Positions 18,451 to 27,312 of a DNA stretch of 64,000 bases are shown in pieces. Numbering within the stretch: the stretch's first letter is position 1; each line of letters opens with the position of its first letter. Position numbers and translations under genes: made by a program. Location: assembly GCA_963422445.2 (NCBI GenBank), contig OY729512.2:6507219-6571218 (forward strand), written 5' to 3'. The notes beneath the pieces are model-generated. The model did not search any database. It was not told where the DNA came from and saw nothing but the letters and a program-made list of their open reading frames with translations. This DNA comes from G963422445 sp963422445 (GTDB lineage: Bacteria; Pseudomonadota; Alphaproteobacteria; Thalassobaculales; Thalassobaculaceae).

Positions 18451-18504
18451 TTGACGCCACGCAACAGACGGGCTATCCAGATATAAATCTATCTTTATAT
18501 TTGG
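18451..18504 (+). promoter_or_regulatory. sahR-met promoter with overlapping palindromic operator
   Basis: TTGACG (18451-18456), a 17-base spacer and TATCCA (18474-18479) form a good sigma70-type promoter. From 18477 a near-perfect palindrome overlaps its -10 region: ATATAAATCTATCTTTATAT (18481-18500), with CCA/TGG extending both arms by one mismatch (18477-18504). It ends 10 bases before the ATG of the ArsR-type regulator. Position and shape fit an autoregulatory SahR/ArsR operator. Confidence 0.7.
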
Positions 18505-18514
18505 ATTTTCGGAA

Positions 18515-19480
18515 ATGCAGCGACTGCTGCAAAACCTTCGGGCTGTCGCCGAACCGACCCGTTTGCGCATTCTGGCGCTGTGCGGCCATGCCGAGCTTTC
18601 GGTTTCCGAACTCGTCAGCATCCTGGCGCAAAGCCAGCCGCGCGTATCCCGGCATCTCAAACTGCTGGTCGAGGCTGATCTTCTCGAGCGCAATCAGGAA
18701 GGAAGCCGGGCCTTCTACCGATTGGCGCATGGCGGCCCCGGTACGGCGTTCAGCAGTCTGCTGATCGATCTCATTCCCGAAACCGACGAAACGCTGGCAC
18801 TGGATCTCTCTCGTCTGGCCCGGGTCCAGTCGGAACGGGTGCGCCAGGCGGAAGAATATTTCCGCTGCCACGCCGGACATTGGGAAGACCTTCGGAGTCT
18901 TTATGTTGACGATGAGGAAGTCGATACACAACTGCGGCAGATCATCATCGACCAGCCGGTGTCCGAGTTACTGGACATCGGAACCGGAACTGGCCGGGTT
19001 CTGCGGCTGGCCGGACCTTGCGTCGGCAGGGCTGTCGGAATCGACAATTCCCGCGACATGCTCGCCGTCGCACGAGCTAATCTTCATCACGACGGGCTAC
19101 GGAACTGTCAGGTGCAACATGCCGACATGTATCGCTTGCCGTTCTCATCTGGCCGGTTTGATATGGTCTCGGCCAACATGCTGATCCGCTATGCCGACGA
19201 TCCCGGCACCGTCCTCCTGGAGGGCGCCCGGGTTCTTAAACCCGGCGGCCGGTTCATTATTGTCGATTTTGCACCGCACGGGCTGAGCGTACTGCGCGAC
19301 GAGCACGCCCATCGTTGGCTCGGATTCTCGGAAGCGGATATGTCACGCCTGCTTGCCGATGCCGATCTCGAACCTGAATCGCCTGTTTATCTCGAGGGCG
19401 ACCCGCTGACCGTCTGCATCTGGGTCGCGATGAAACCGCTGGCCCCAGCCGCCGGTTTTGCCGTACAGGAGCCGCGGTGA
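18515..19480 (+). CDS. sahR: SahR-like ArsR-family regulator fused to SAM-dependent methyltransferase domain
   Basis: The 321-residue protein joins an ArsR winged helix (about residues 1-90: LRAVAEPTRLRILALCGHAE, LAQSQPRVSRHLKLLVEADL as recognition helix) to a class I methyltransferase fold (about 130-300: ELLDIGTGTGRVLRLAG as the SAM-binding loop, AVGIDNSRDML, VSANMLIRYADDP, GARVLKPGGRFIIVDF). In alphaproteobacteria this architecture belongs to SahR, which senses S-adenosylhomocysteine and represses methionine-cycle genes. It heads sahR-metF-metH1-metH2, with TGATG overlap to metF, and a palindrome lies over its own promoter. Ligand and repressor role are inferred from the family and the operon. 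Confidence 0.85.
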   Translation: MQRLLQNLRAVAEPTRLRILALCGHAELSVSELVSILAQSQPRVSRHLKLLVEADLLERNQEGSRAFYRLAHGGPGTAFSSLLIDLIPETDETLALDLSRLARVQSERVRQAEEYFRCHAGHWEDLRSLYVDDEEVDTQLRQIIIDQPVSELLDIGTGTGRVLRLAGPCVGRAVGIDNSRDMLAVARANLHHDGLRNCQVQHADMYRLPFSSGRFDMVSANMLIRYADDPGTVLLEGARVLKPGGRFIIVDFAPHGLSVLRDEHAHRWLGFSEADMSRLLADADLEPESPVYLEGDPLTVCIWVAMKPLAPAAGFAVQEPR

Positions 19481-20346
19481 TGGCACAGCCGCCCACAGTC
19501 AGTTTCGAGGTGTTTCCGCCAGCCGGCGGCGGCAGCGAAGACATGCTGTGGCGCACCGTCGGGAAACTGGAAATCCTTGATCCGGCGTTTGTTTCGGTGA
19601 CCTACGGCGCCGGCGGGTCAACCCGTGACCGCTCAACCCGTATTATCGACCGGCTGGTCGCACGTTCGACAGTCGACGCCGCGGCCCATGTCACCTGCGT
19701 TGGCGCCTCGAAGGACGAGATCAACGCTCTCGCTGCAAGCTGGGCAGCGGCCGGGGTTCGGCGCATCATCGCCCTGCGCGGCGACCGGCCCGCAGGGCAT
19801 GCCCGTTTCTTGCCACACCCCGCCGGTTATTGCGACAGTGTTTCCCTGGTTGCCGGCCTGCGCAGCATTGCAAATTTCGAGATCGCCGTCGGCGCCTATC
19901 CGGAAACCCATCCCGAAGCGGTATCCGCCGAAGCCGATCTTGATTATCTGAAGCGCAAGATCGATGCAGGGGCATCCGCCGCCATCACGCAATATTTCTT
20001 TGATCCGGCGATCTTTCTCAAGTTCCGCGAACGCGCAGTTGATTCCGGTATCACGGTGCCTATCATTCCCGGCATTCTGCCGGTGACCAATTTCTCGAAG
20101 GTTGTCGCCTTCAGTGCCCGTTGTGGCACGACCGTGCCGCCCTGGATGCGCGATCTGTTCCAGGATCTCGACGAAGACACGGAAACCCGGCGTCTGGTTG
20201 CCGCCACGACGGCATCCGAACTCTGCCTGCGGTTGCAACGCGAAGGCGTCGAAGCGTTTCATATCTACACCCTGAATCGGGCCGAACTGTCGATGGCGAT
20301 CTGTTGGCGACTCGGCCTGCGTCCGGGACTCAGGGCCGCAGCATGA
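19480..20346 (+). CDS. metF: 5,10-Methylenetetrahydrofolate reductase
   Basis: The 288-residue protein reduces methylene-H4folate to methyl-H4folate, the methyl donor for MetH. Family motifs are present: VSFEVFPP (catalytic Glu), FVSVTYGAGGSTRDR, HVTCVGASKDEI, RIIALRGDRP, GAYPETHPEA, AGASAAITQYFFDP, VPIIPGILPVTN and the C-terminal GVEAFHIYTLNRAEL. The ATG at 19480 overlaps the sahR stop (TGATG); a GTG three bases earlier is an alternative start. It overlaps metH1 by 4 bases. The tight overlaps mean the regulator and the methyl supply are made from one message. Nothing looks damaged. Confidence 0.93.
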   Translation: MAQPPTVSFEVFPPAGGGSEDMLWRTVGKLEILDPAFVSVTYGAGGSTRDRSTRIIDRLVARSTVDAAAHVTCVGASKDEINALAASWAAAGVRRIIALRGDRPAGHARFLPHPAGYCDSVSLVAGLRSIANFEIAVGAYPETHPEAVSAEADLDYLKRKIDAGASAAITQYFFDPAIFLKFRERAVDSGITVPIIPGILPVTNFSKVVAFSARCGTTVPPWMRDLFQDLDEDTETRRLVAATTASELCLRLQREGVEAFHIYTLNRAELSMAICWRLGLRPGLRAAA

Positions 20347-21440
20347 TGACTGTGCCAGCCAATGACACCGGCCCTCGTGACGCCGACAACCGGAACGACC
20401 TGCTCAGCCGACTGGCGGACGACCGCATCCTCATTCTTGATGGCGCGACCGGCACCGCCATTCAGAACTGCAATCTGACAGAGGCAGATTTTCGCGGCTC
20501 GCGCTTCGCCAGTCATACGACCGATCTTCTCGGCAACAATGACCTCCTGGTCCTGAGCCGTCCGGACATCGTTCTCGATATCCATCGTGCTTATCTTGAG
20601 TCCGGCGCCGACATCATCGAGACCAACAGTTTCACAGCAACGGCAATCAGTCAGGCGGATTACGGCCTTGCCAGTCTGGCACGAGAGATCAACCAGGCCG
20701 CAGCGGCTTTGGCCTCACAAGCGGCCCGCGCGTTCGAGGCCCGCGACCCTCAGCGCCCGCGCTTCGTCGCGGGGGTACTCGGCCCCACCAACAAGACCGC
20801 GACGATCTCGCCCGATGTCAACGACCCGGCGTTTCGCGACGTCACCTTCGACGATCTGCGACAATGTTACGGCGACGCCGCCGACGGTCTCCTCGACGGC
20901 GGCGCCGACATTCTCATGGTCGAGACGATCTTCGATACCCTGAATGCCAAGGCTGCGCTGTTCGCAATTGAAGATGTCTTCGAACATCGCGGGACGCGCG
21001 TGCCCGTGATGATCTCCGGAACAATCACCGATCGGTCCGGACGCACCCTGTCCGGCCAGACGGCGGCCGCCTTCTGGTATTCGGTTCGCCACGCCAGACC
21101 GTTCGCTATTGGTCTGAATTGCGCGCTGGGTGCCGGCGACCTCCGCCAATATGTCGCCGAAATCGCGACCATCGCCAATTGCCGGGTCAGCGCCCATCCC
21201 AATGCCGGGCTACCGAATGCTCTCGGCGACTATGAAGAATCTCCGGAGACCATGGCCGATCAGATCGGTGAATGGGCCAGATCAGGGCTCGTCAACATCG
21301 TCGGGGGCTGCTGTGGCACGACACCCGATCACATTCGCGCATTCGCAGAAGCGGTGCGCGGCGTGAAGCCCCGTTCCGTTCCGGCTATCCCGCGCCGGCT
21401 GCGATTGGCCGGCCTTGAACCATTCGAGCTTTCAGCATGA
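20343..21440 (+). CDS. metH: Methionine synthase, homocysteine-binding subunit (split MetH, N-terminal part)
   Basis: A 365-residue homocysteine S-methyltransferase domain. It shows LILDGATGTAIQ, the DLLGNNDLLVLSRPDIV strand, GADIIETNSFTATAIS, FVAGVLGPTNKTATISPDVN, GADILMVETIFDTLNAKAAL, GLNCALGAGDLR (first zinc Cys) and VNIVGGCCGTTPDHI (the zinc Cys pair). In E. coli this is the first domain of MetH; here it is a separate gene that overlaps the cobalamin part by 4 bases (ATGA). It binds and activates homocysteine for methyl transfer from the corrinoid subunit. Split MetH is a known arrangement in some alphaproteobacteria. Zinc ligands are complete. Confidence 0.92.
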   Translation: MMTVPANDTGPRDADNRNDLLSRLADDRILILDGATGTAIQNCNLTEADFRGSRFASHTTDLLGNNDLLVLSRPDIVLDIHRAYLESGADIIETNSFTATAISQADYGLASLAREINQAAAALASQAARAFEARDPQRPRFVAGVLGPTNKTATISPDVNDPAFRDVTFDDLRQCYGDAADGLLDGGADILMVETIFDTLNAKAALFAIEDVFEHRGTRVPVMISGTITDRSGRTLSGQTAAAFWYSVRHARPFAIGLNCALGAGDLRQYVAEIATIANCRVSAHPNAGLPNALGDYEESPETMADQIGEWARSGLVNIVGGCCGTTPDHIRAFAEAVRGVKPRSVPAIPRRLRLAGLEPFELSA

Positions 21441-24121
21441 CCGGTAACGCAGCCCGCTTCGTCAATATAGGAGAGCGAACCAACGTCACCGGATCGGCGC
21501 GTTTCAAGACGCTAATCCTTGACGGCGCCTTTGATGCAGCCCTTGCCATCGCCCGCGATCAGGTCGCAAATGGAGCCCAGATCCTTGATGTGAACATGGA
21601 CGAGGGCATGCTCGACGCTGTCGTCGCCATGACCCGGTTTCTGAACCTGATCAGCACCGAACCGGATATCTGCCGTATTCCCGTCATGGTCGACTCGTCC
21701 GACTGGACCGTCATCGAGGCCGGGCTGAAATGCCTTCAAGGCAAGGCAATCGCCAACTCGATCAGTCTGAAGGATGGCGAGGCGGCCTTTATCGAAAAAG
21801 CACGGCTGGTTCAGCGTTACGGCGCCGCCGTCGTCGTCATGGCCTTCGATGAAGACGGTCAGGCTGAAACCGTCGGTCGGAAGGTCGCGATCTGTCGGCG
21901 CGCCTACCGGATTTTGGTCGATCAGGTCGACTTCCCGCCGGAAGACATCGTCTTCGACCCGAACATCTTCGCCATCGCAACCGGCATCCCGGAGCATGAC
22001 GATTACGGCCGGGCGTTCATTGAAGCGACCCGCCGGATCCGTGCCGAATTCCCACATGTCCAGGTCTCCGGCGGGCTGTCAAACGTGTCTTTCGCTTTCC
22101 GGGGCAACGAGCCGGTGCGTCAGGCCATTCATGCGGTTTTTCTCTATCACGCCATTGAAGCCGGCCTGTCGATGGCCATCGTCAATGCTGGCCGCCTGCC
22201 GGTCTATGACGACATCCCCGGCGAATTGCGTGAACGGGTCGAGGACGCTGTCCTGAACCGGCGCGCCGACGCCGCCGAGCGCTTGCTCGAGATTGCCGGA
22301 GAGTTCCGAAACCCGGCCGATGTCGTGACTAGCGACCCGGAATGGCGCAAGGGTAATATCGAAAGCCGACTGGCGCATGCCCTGGTTCATGGCATTGTCG
22401 ATCATATTGTCGAAGATACCGAACAAGCCCGACTTGCATCAAAACGCCCACTCGACGTCATCGAGGGTCCCTTGATGAACGGCATGGCGGTAGTCGGCGA
22501 CCTGTTCGGCTCGGGACGCATGTTTCTGCCGCAGGTCATCAAAAGCGCCCGGGTCATGAAACGCGCCGTCTCGCATCTCGAACCCTTCATGGAAGCCGGC
22601 CGGGTCACGTCGAGCCGAGGCCGCGCCGGCAAGATTGTGATGGCGACCGTCAAGGGCGACGTCCACGATATCGGCAAGAACATTGTCGGGGTCGTTCTCA
22701 GCTGCAATGATTACGAAATCATCGATCTCGGTGTGATGACGCCGGGCGCCGATATCCTCGATACGGCGATTGCCGAGAACGCCGACGCCATCGGATTATC
22801 CGGGTTGATTACCCCGAGCCTTGAGGAAATGCGCAAGGTCGCCGCCGAAATGAAACGGCGCGGCATGACGATACCGCTGCTGATCGGCGGCGCGACCACA
22901 AGCAAACTCCACACTGCGGTCCGCATCGCGCCGGAATATCCGGGACCGGTAGTCCATGTTCTTGACGCCTCGCGGGCAGTCGCGGTGGTCCAGAAACTGC
23001 TGTCACCTTCGGCTCGCGACACCTATATCACGGAAATCAGCGCCGGGCAGGAGCAACTCCGGCAAGCGAACGCAGCCGGCTCGACAGTTGGCGCGCGCCT
23101 GTCACTGGCAGCGGCCCGGGCCAAGGCATGGCGCGCCGACTGGTCTGGTATCGCACCACCCCCGAACATGATCGGCACCAGGTCGATGACCGACTGGAAC
23201 ATCGACGATCTCGCCCGACGCATAGACTGGCGCCCATTCTTCCAGACCTGGGAACTCGCAGGCCGGTATCCTGACATCCTTGATGACCCGGTCGTCGGCG
23301 AGGCGGCAAGGCAGCTTCAGGACGACGCCCATGCCATGTTGACGGAGCTGAAGCAGGAACCACGCCTCAAGCCAGCGGCAGCCGTCGGCTTCTGGCCAGC
23401 CGAGGCACAGGGCGACGACATCCAGCTTTATGCCGATACCGAGCGTACCATACCGCTCGCAAGGCTTCATACATTACGGCAGCAAAGGCGTCATTCACGC
23501 GACAGCCAATCCAATCTGGCACTGGCGGACTTCATTGCGCCGGCCGGGGTCGGCCGCGATCACATCGGTTGTTTTGCCGTGACGGCCGGCCCGGCGATCG
23601 AGACAATCGCGGCAGAGTATGCGACCGACGGCGACGATTATTCGTCGATCATGGTCAAGGCGCTCGGCGATCGCCTGGCCGAAGCCATGGCTGAACGCTT
23701 GCATGAACAGGTACGTCAGGATTTATGGGGTTATGCCGCCGGCGAAGACCTGTCAAACGCCGACCTGATTGCCGAACGCTATCGCGGCATACGCCCGGCA
23801 CCCGGTTATCCAGCCTGTCCGGACCACACCGAAAAACGTACGATTCTAGCCTTGCTGGATACCGGACACACCATCGGCCTTACATTGACCGACAGCTGTG
23901 CCATGACACCGGCCTCATCGGTCAGCGGGCTTTATTTCGGTCACCGTGACGCCCGGTATTTCGGCCTCGGCCGGATCGGATCCGATCAGCTGGCCGACTA
24001 TGCTCGACGCAAGGGATGGATCCTGGCGGAAGCATCGCAATGGCTGGCCGCATCGCTCGATGTCCAGCCCGACGGCGCCGACGACGATTCGCTGTCCGGC
24101 GAAAGCGCGTCGGCGGCATAG
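21437..24121 (+). CDS. metH: Methionine synthase, folate/B12/activation subunit (split MetH, C-terminal part)
   Basis: 894 residues. The pterin-binding barrel (1-300: FVNIGERTNVTGSARFK, ILDVNMDEGMLD, PVMVDSSDW, SISLKDGEAAF) is followed by the B12 cap (about 310-390) and the cobalamin domain with DVHDIGKNIVGVVLSCN (His is the lower ligand), IGLSGLITPSLEEM and PLLIGGATTSKLHT. The C-terminal reactivation domain (about 560-890) has RRHSRDSQSNLALADFIAP and PAPGYPACPDHTEK, the SAM-binding signature. It takes methyl from methyl-H4folate, passes it to homocysteine on the partner subunit, and is rescued with SAM. It ends the operon; a convergent methyltransferase gene follows with only 16 bases between stops. 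Confidence 0.93.
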   Translation: MTGNAARFVNIGERTNVTGSARFKTLILDGAFDAALAIARDQVANGAQILDVNMDEGMLDAVVAMTRFLNLISTEPDICRIPVMVDSSDWTVIEAGLKCLQGKAIANSISLKDGEAAFIEKARLVQRYGAAVVVMAFDEDGQAETVGRKVAICRRAYRILVDQVDFPPEDIVFDPNIFAIATGIPEHDDYGRAFIEATRRIRAEFPHVQVSGGLSNVSFAFRGNEPVRQAIHAVFLYHAIEAGLSMAIVNAGRLPVYDDIPGELRERVEDAVLNRRADAAERLLEIAGEFRNPADVVTSDPEWRKGNIESRLAHALVHGIVDHIVEDTEQARLASKRPLDVIEGPLMNGMAVVGDLFGSGRMFLPQVIKSARVMKRAVSHLEPFMEAGRVTSSRGRAGKIVMATVKGDVHDIGKNIVGVVLSCNDYEIIDLGVMTPGADILDTAIAENADAIGLSGLITPSLEEMRKVAAEMKRRGMTIPLLIGGATTSKLHTAVRIAPEYPGPVVHVLDASRAVAVVQKLLSPSARDTYITEISAGQEQLRQANAAGSTVGARLSLAAARAKAWRADWSGIAPPPNMIGTRSMTDWNIDDLARRIDWRPFFQTWELAGRYPDILDDPVVGEAARQLQDDAHAMLTELKQEPRLKPAAAVGFWPAEAQGDDIQLYADTERTIPLARLHTLRQQRRHSRDSQSNLALADFIAPAGVGRDHIGCFAVTAGPAIETIAAEYATDGDDYSSIMVKALGDRLAEAMAERLHEQVRQDLWGYAAGEDLSNADLIAERYRGIRPAPGYPACPDHTEKRTILALLDTGHTIGLTLTDSCAMTPASSVSGLYFGHRDARYFGLGRIGSDQLADYARRKGWILAEASQWLAASLDVQPDGADDDSLSGESASAA

Positions 24122-24137
24122 GCGGATCCGCAACGCA

Positions 24138-25067
24138 TTACGACCTGACGCCCCGCGCCGGCCGCGGGTTTTCGCCGGCGCCACTCTCAACCGTGCCGAG
24201 CGCATCGGACAGGCGCGCCTGCGCGCTGCCGGGCCGAAGCGGTTGTTGTTGCGAGGGATCGGGCGCCCATCCGGTCATTGTCAGGATCTCGAATGTCGCG
24301 GGAATTCGCCCGTTGGGCCCGGCGAAGCGCTCCTGATAGAGTTCGGCGGCGCGCATGATCACGCTCCGGCGCAGCGGCTCTTTTCGCCGCGCCGTCAGCA
24401 CATTGGTTTCCCCCATGCCACGAAGATCGGCAATCAGCCGAAACATGTCTGCATAGGTCACCGTCAGGCACGCGCTATCGACAACCGGCAGGGCAAAACC
24501 GGCCCGTTGCAACAAACCGCCAAGGTCCGGCAGATTGGCGAAGGGCGAAACATGGGGACTCACGCCCCCGGTTATTTCATGTTCAGCCAGCGTGAGGACA
24601 TCACGCAGTTCCGACAGGGTCGTTCCGCCGAGCAGAGACGCCATCAAGAGGCCATCCGGACGCAGGGCACGACGAATCTGCACCAATGTCCCCGGCAGGT
24701 CGTTAATCCAGTGCATGGAAAGACAGCTGAGGACGGCGTCCAGACTGCTTGCTGCAAAAGGCAATGCTTCCTCGTCGCAGGCCACGGCCGGCCCCCGCTT
24801 CGACGCCTGCAAAGCCATGACCGTCGAAAGGTCGGTATGTATCAATGCCGCGCAGCGCGGTGTTTCCGGCCAGAGGTCGGTGAGGATTCCGTTCCGGGCG
24901 CCAAGATCGACGACCGTATCGAAATCGCGGCGCAGATCCCGTAGTCGATCGACCAGTCGTTCTGCTGCTTCCAGAAACAGGAAATCGAATTCACCGGTGG
25001 TCCGGGCGGCCCGGTCACGCCGGTTCTGGAACAAGCGCCGGTCGAAGACGATCGGTGAGGCCGTCAC
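24138..25067 (-). CDS. BioC/NDUFAF5-like class I SAM-dependent methyltransferase
   Basis: About 309 residues starting MTASPIVFDRRLFQNRRDRA, with the FD..L...RRDRAA pattern and the SAM loop TVVDLGARNGILTD, IHTDLS, ALPFAASSLDAVLSCLSMHW and ALRPDGLLMASLLGGTTLSEL. This layout is that of the BioC-like proteins whose mitochondrial homologue is NDUFAF5, a complex I assembly factor. In alphaproteobacteria the orthologue is usually one such gene, so a role in complex I maturation or another methylation/hydroxylation is likely but unproven. True BioC (biotin synthesis) is less likely without bio genes nearby. The C-terminal ~40 residues are low-complexity. Confidence 0.7.
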   Translation of the reverse strand: MTASPIVFDRRLFQNRRDRAARTTGEFDFLFLEAAERLVDRLRDLRRDFDTVVDLGARNGILTDLWPETPRCAALIHTDLSTVMALQASKRGPAVACDEEALPFAASSLDAVLSCLSMHWINDLPGTLVQIRRALRPDGLLMASLLGGTTLSELRDVLTLAEHEITGGVSPHVSPFANLPDLGGLLQRAGFALPVVDSACLTVTYADMFRLIADLRGMGETNVLTARRKEPLRRSVIMRAAELYQERFAGPNGRIPATFEILTMTGWAPDPSQQQPLRPGSAQARLSDALGTVESGAGENPRPARGVRS

Positions 25068-25213
25068 GGCCGGCCGCGCTGGTCTGCGCGGGGCAACCTC
25101 GCGCGATGACAGCCCTGGAGACGCTTACGTCGCATCTGCTTGGCACCCCACGCCCGCAAGACCATCGGGATTGCCCGGTCCTGCCCCATGTTCAAACGGC
25201 GAGACACACCGGG

Positions 25214-25810
25214 TCAGGGATTCAACCGTGTTACGGTCCAGGCGTCATTCTCCGTCTCGCGAGAGAACAGAAACCTGTCATGCAACCGATACACTCCGTC
25301 CTGCCAGAATTCAATGCGCAAGGGCGTGACGCGCATGCCTGCCCAGTAGGATGGGCGCGGCACCTTGCGTCCGTCGAACTCGGCTTCGTATCTGCCGACC
25401 ATCGCCATCAGGGCATCGCGGCTGTCAAGCGGCCGGGATTGTTCGGAGGCCCATGCGCCGATCTGGCTCGCGCGGGCACGGCTGGCAAAATAGGAATCGG
25501 AGTCTGCTTCCGTCACTCGTGATGCCGGCCCTTCAACACGGACCTGGCGGCCCAGACTGTTCCAGTAAAAACAGAGGGCGGCAGATGGATTTGCCAAAAG
25601 TTCGCGGCCCTTGCGGCTGTCCAGGTTCGTAAAAAAAACGAAGCCGCGCTCATCCACGCTTTTCAGTAACACGATGCGCACGGATGGCCTGCCAGCCGCA
25701 TCCACGGTCCCGACCGACATTGCCGTGGCATCGCCGGGTTCCGAGTTTTTGGCATCCGAGAACCAGATCGCGAACAGTGCGAATGGATCCCTAGTATCAG
25801 GTTCGAACAT
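25214..25810 (-). CDS. pdxH: Pyridoxamine 5'-phosphate oxidase
   Basis: A 198-residue FMN enzyme making pyridoxal 5'-phosphate from PNP or PMP. Motifs: DPFALFAIWFSDAKNSEPGD start, AMSVGTVDAAGRPSVRIVLL (FMN/substrate contacts), GFVFFTNLDSRKGRELLANP, LGRQVRVEGPASRV, YFASRARASQIGAWASEQSR and the C-terminal YRLHDRFLFSR (usual RLHDR signature) plus WTVTRLNP. ATG 25810 fits the family; the longer frame up to 25933 reads into repeat sequence. It is complete and probably functional. It stands alone between the BioC-like gene and IS debris. Confidence 0.92.
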   Translation of the reverse strand: MFEPDTRDPFALFAIWFSDAKNSEPGDATAMSVGTVDAAGRPSVRIVLLKSVDERGFVFFTNLDSRKGRELLANPSAALCFYWNSLGRQVRVEGPASRVTEADSDSYFASRARASQIGAWASEQSRPLDSRDALMAMVGRYEAEFDGRKVPRPSYWAGMRVTPLRIEFWQDGVYRLHDRFLFSRETENDAWTVTRLNP

Positions 25811-25933
25811 GGCACTCCGCCTCGTCGCAAATGTCGCAGCCTGCAGGCAGCCGGTCACGGAAACCGCTGCATTCGCAGCGCAGTCTATGGCGTATCCAGC
25901 GGGGTTGTCGAGAGCACCCGGCCCGACCGGCAC

Positions 25934-26214
25934 GGTGATCCCACGCTATAAACAGCGAGTCCATGACAAGAATTTGGCGACATGAATTCTTGACGAAGCC
26001 CCAGAGGAAGTGCTCACACTTATCGGCGAGCTGGATGCCGTCGGGCGCGACGCTTTCGGCGGGGATGCGGAAGGCCTCGGCGACCGCACCGGTGACCTCG
26101 TCGCGGTTCCAGATTTCGCGGGGGGCAGCCCAGCCAGCGGTACAGACCGGATAGATGGGTGAGAGGTTATGGATCGGCCGGGAGGTGGCCGATGCCGTGG
26201 AGGAGACCGGTTGC
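25934..26214 (-). other. Debris after pdxH: 51-bp repeat and an unrecognised coding remnant
   Basis: 25934-25984 matches the inverted repeat at 14149-14199. Beyond it, a minus-strand frame (about 26150 down to 25985) reads IYPVCTAGWAAPREIWNRDE, then VTGAVAEAFRIP and GIQLADKCEHFLWGFV. It looks like the end of a real protein; the ADxxE..L pattern vaguely recalls HD-type phosphohydrolases, but I do not assign it. It ends at the repeat, so the gene was probably cut there. Confidence 0.35.
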
Positions 26215-27312
26215 ATGGACGAGAAGCTGGGTTTCGTCGTGGACTGCCTGCGTAGTGAGTTGCCGATGACAGCGCTTTGCGAGGACTACGGCCTCAGCCG
26301 CAAGACCGGCTACAAGTGGCTCGGTCGCTATCGCGAGCAAGGCCCGGAGGGCCTGGTCGAGCGCTCCCGTGCGCCGCATCGTCACGGCCGATCCATGGCG
26401 CCGGAGACCGCCGGGGCGATTGTCGCCCTGCGCTGTGAGCGTCCCCACTGGGGGCCGCGCAAGCTGCGCGCGGTTCTGATGCGCTCGCGTCCCGACATGG
26501 TGTGGCCGACGGCCAGCACGATGGGCGATCCGTTGCGTGCGGAAGGGCTGGTGAGCGCCCGCCGCCGCGGGGCCGCACCCTGCCGGCGGTTTCGCACCGT
26601 CAGCGCGCCCAACGATGTCTGGTGCATCGACTTCAAGGGCTGGTTCCGCACCCGCGACGGCGAACGCTGCAACCCGCTGACCGTGAGCGACACCGACAGC
26701 CGTTACCTTCTGGCCTACGTCATCATCCCGCCCCGGACCGAGGAGGTCCGCCCGATCCGCGAACAGCTCTTCACGCGCCACGGCCTGCCGCTGGCGATGC
26801 GCTCGGACAACGGGGCGCCGTTCGCCGGAATCGGCGTGGTCGGGCTGTCCCGGCTCTCTGTCGGCTGGGTCAAGGCCGTCAGCGCGCTGGAACGGGTCGA
26901 GCCAGGCCAGTCCCGGCAGAACGGGCGGCACGAGCGCATACATCGGACCTTGAAGGCCGAGACCGCCAGGCCGCCGGCCGCAAGCGCAAGCCAGCAACAA
27001 GCCCGCTTCGACCGCTTCCGCCAGGACTACAACCACAACCGCCCCTATGAGGCGTTTGGCCAACGACCGCCCGCGGCGCTCTGGCGCCCCTCGCCGAGGG
27101 CCTGCCCCGGAGACCTGTACGACGCCTGGCACGCTGTGCGCCGGGTGCGCACCGACGGCTCCATCAAGTGAGGGCGAGCGCGTCTTCATCAGCGAAACGC
27201 TTACCGGCGAAACCGTCGGCGTCGCCGAGACCAACAGCGGCGACTGGATCGTTCGCGTCGCCGACATCGATCTCAGCATCATCGACCGCCGGACCAGGAA
27301 ACTCCGTGGCTT
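26215..27312 (+). pseudogene. IS481-family transposase, frameshifted near the end
   Basis: From ATG 26215 the protein reads MDEKLGFVVDCLRSELPMTA, a helix-turn-helix (LCEDYGLSRKTGYKWLGRY) and the integrase core with WCIDFKGWF (Asp), MRSDNGAPFA (Asp) and RHERIHRTLK (Glu). It hits TGA at 27169-27171 just after RTDGSIK. In the adjacent frame the normal IS481 tail follows (GERVFISETLTGETVGVAET, DLSIIDRRTRKLRGF) up to 27312, where the next DDE element begins. So one base change of frame removes the last ~45 residues. The catalytic core is whole, so residual activity cannot be excluded. Confidence 0.8.

Noticed and set aside
18451..18514. SAM or SAH riboswitch upstream of the methionine operon
   Set aside because: Only about 60 bases separate the promoter from the ATG and they are taken up by a protein-type palindrome; no riboswitch fold is visible.
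24138..25067. Assignment of the methyltransferase as biotin-pathway BioC
   Set aside because: No bio genes nearby and the sequence pattern fits the NDUFAF5-like alphaproteobacterial group better.
26167..27282. 371-codon minus-strand frame opposite the IS481 transposase
   Set aside because: Pure shadow: the plus strand has the complete integrase core.
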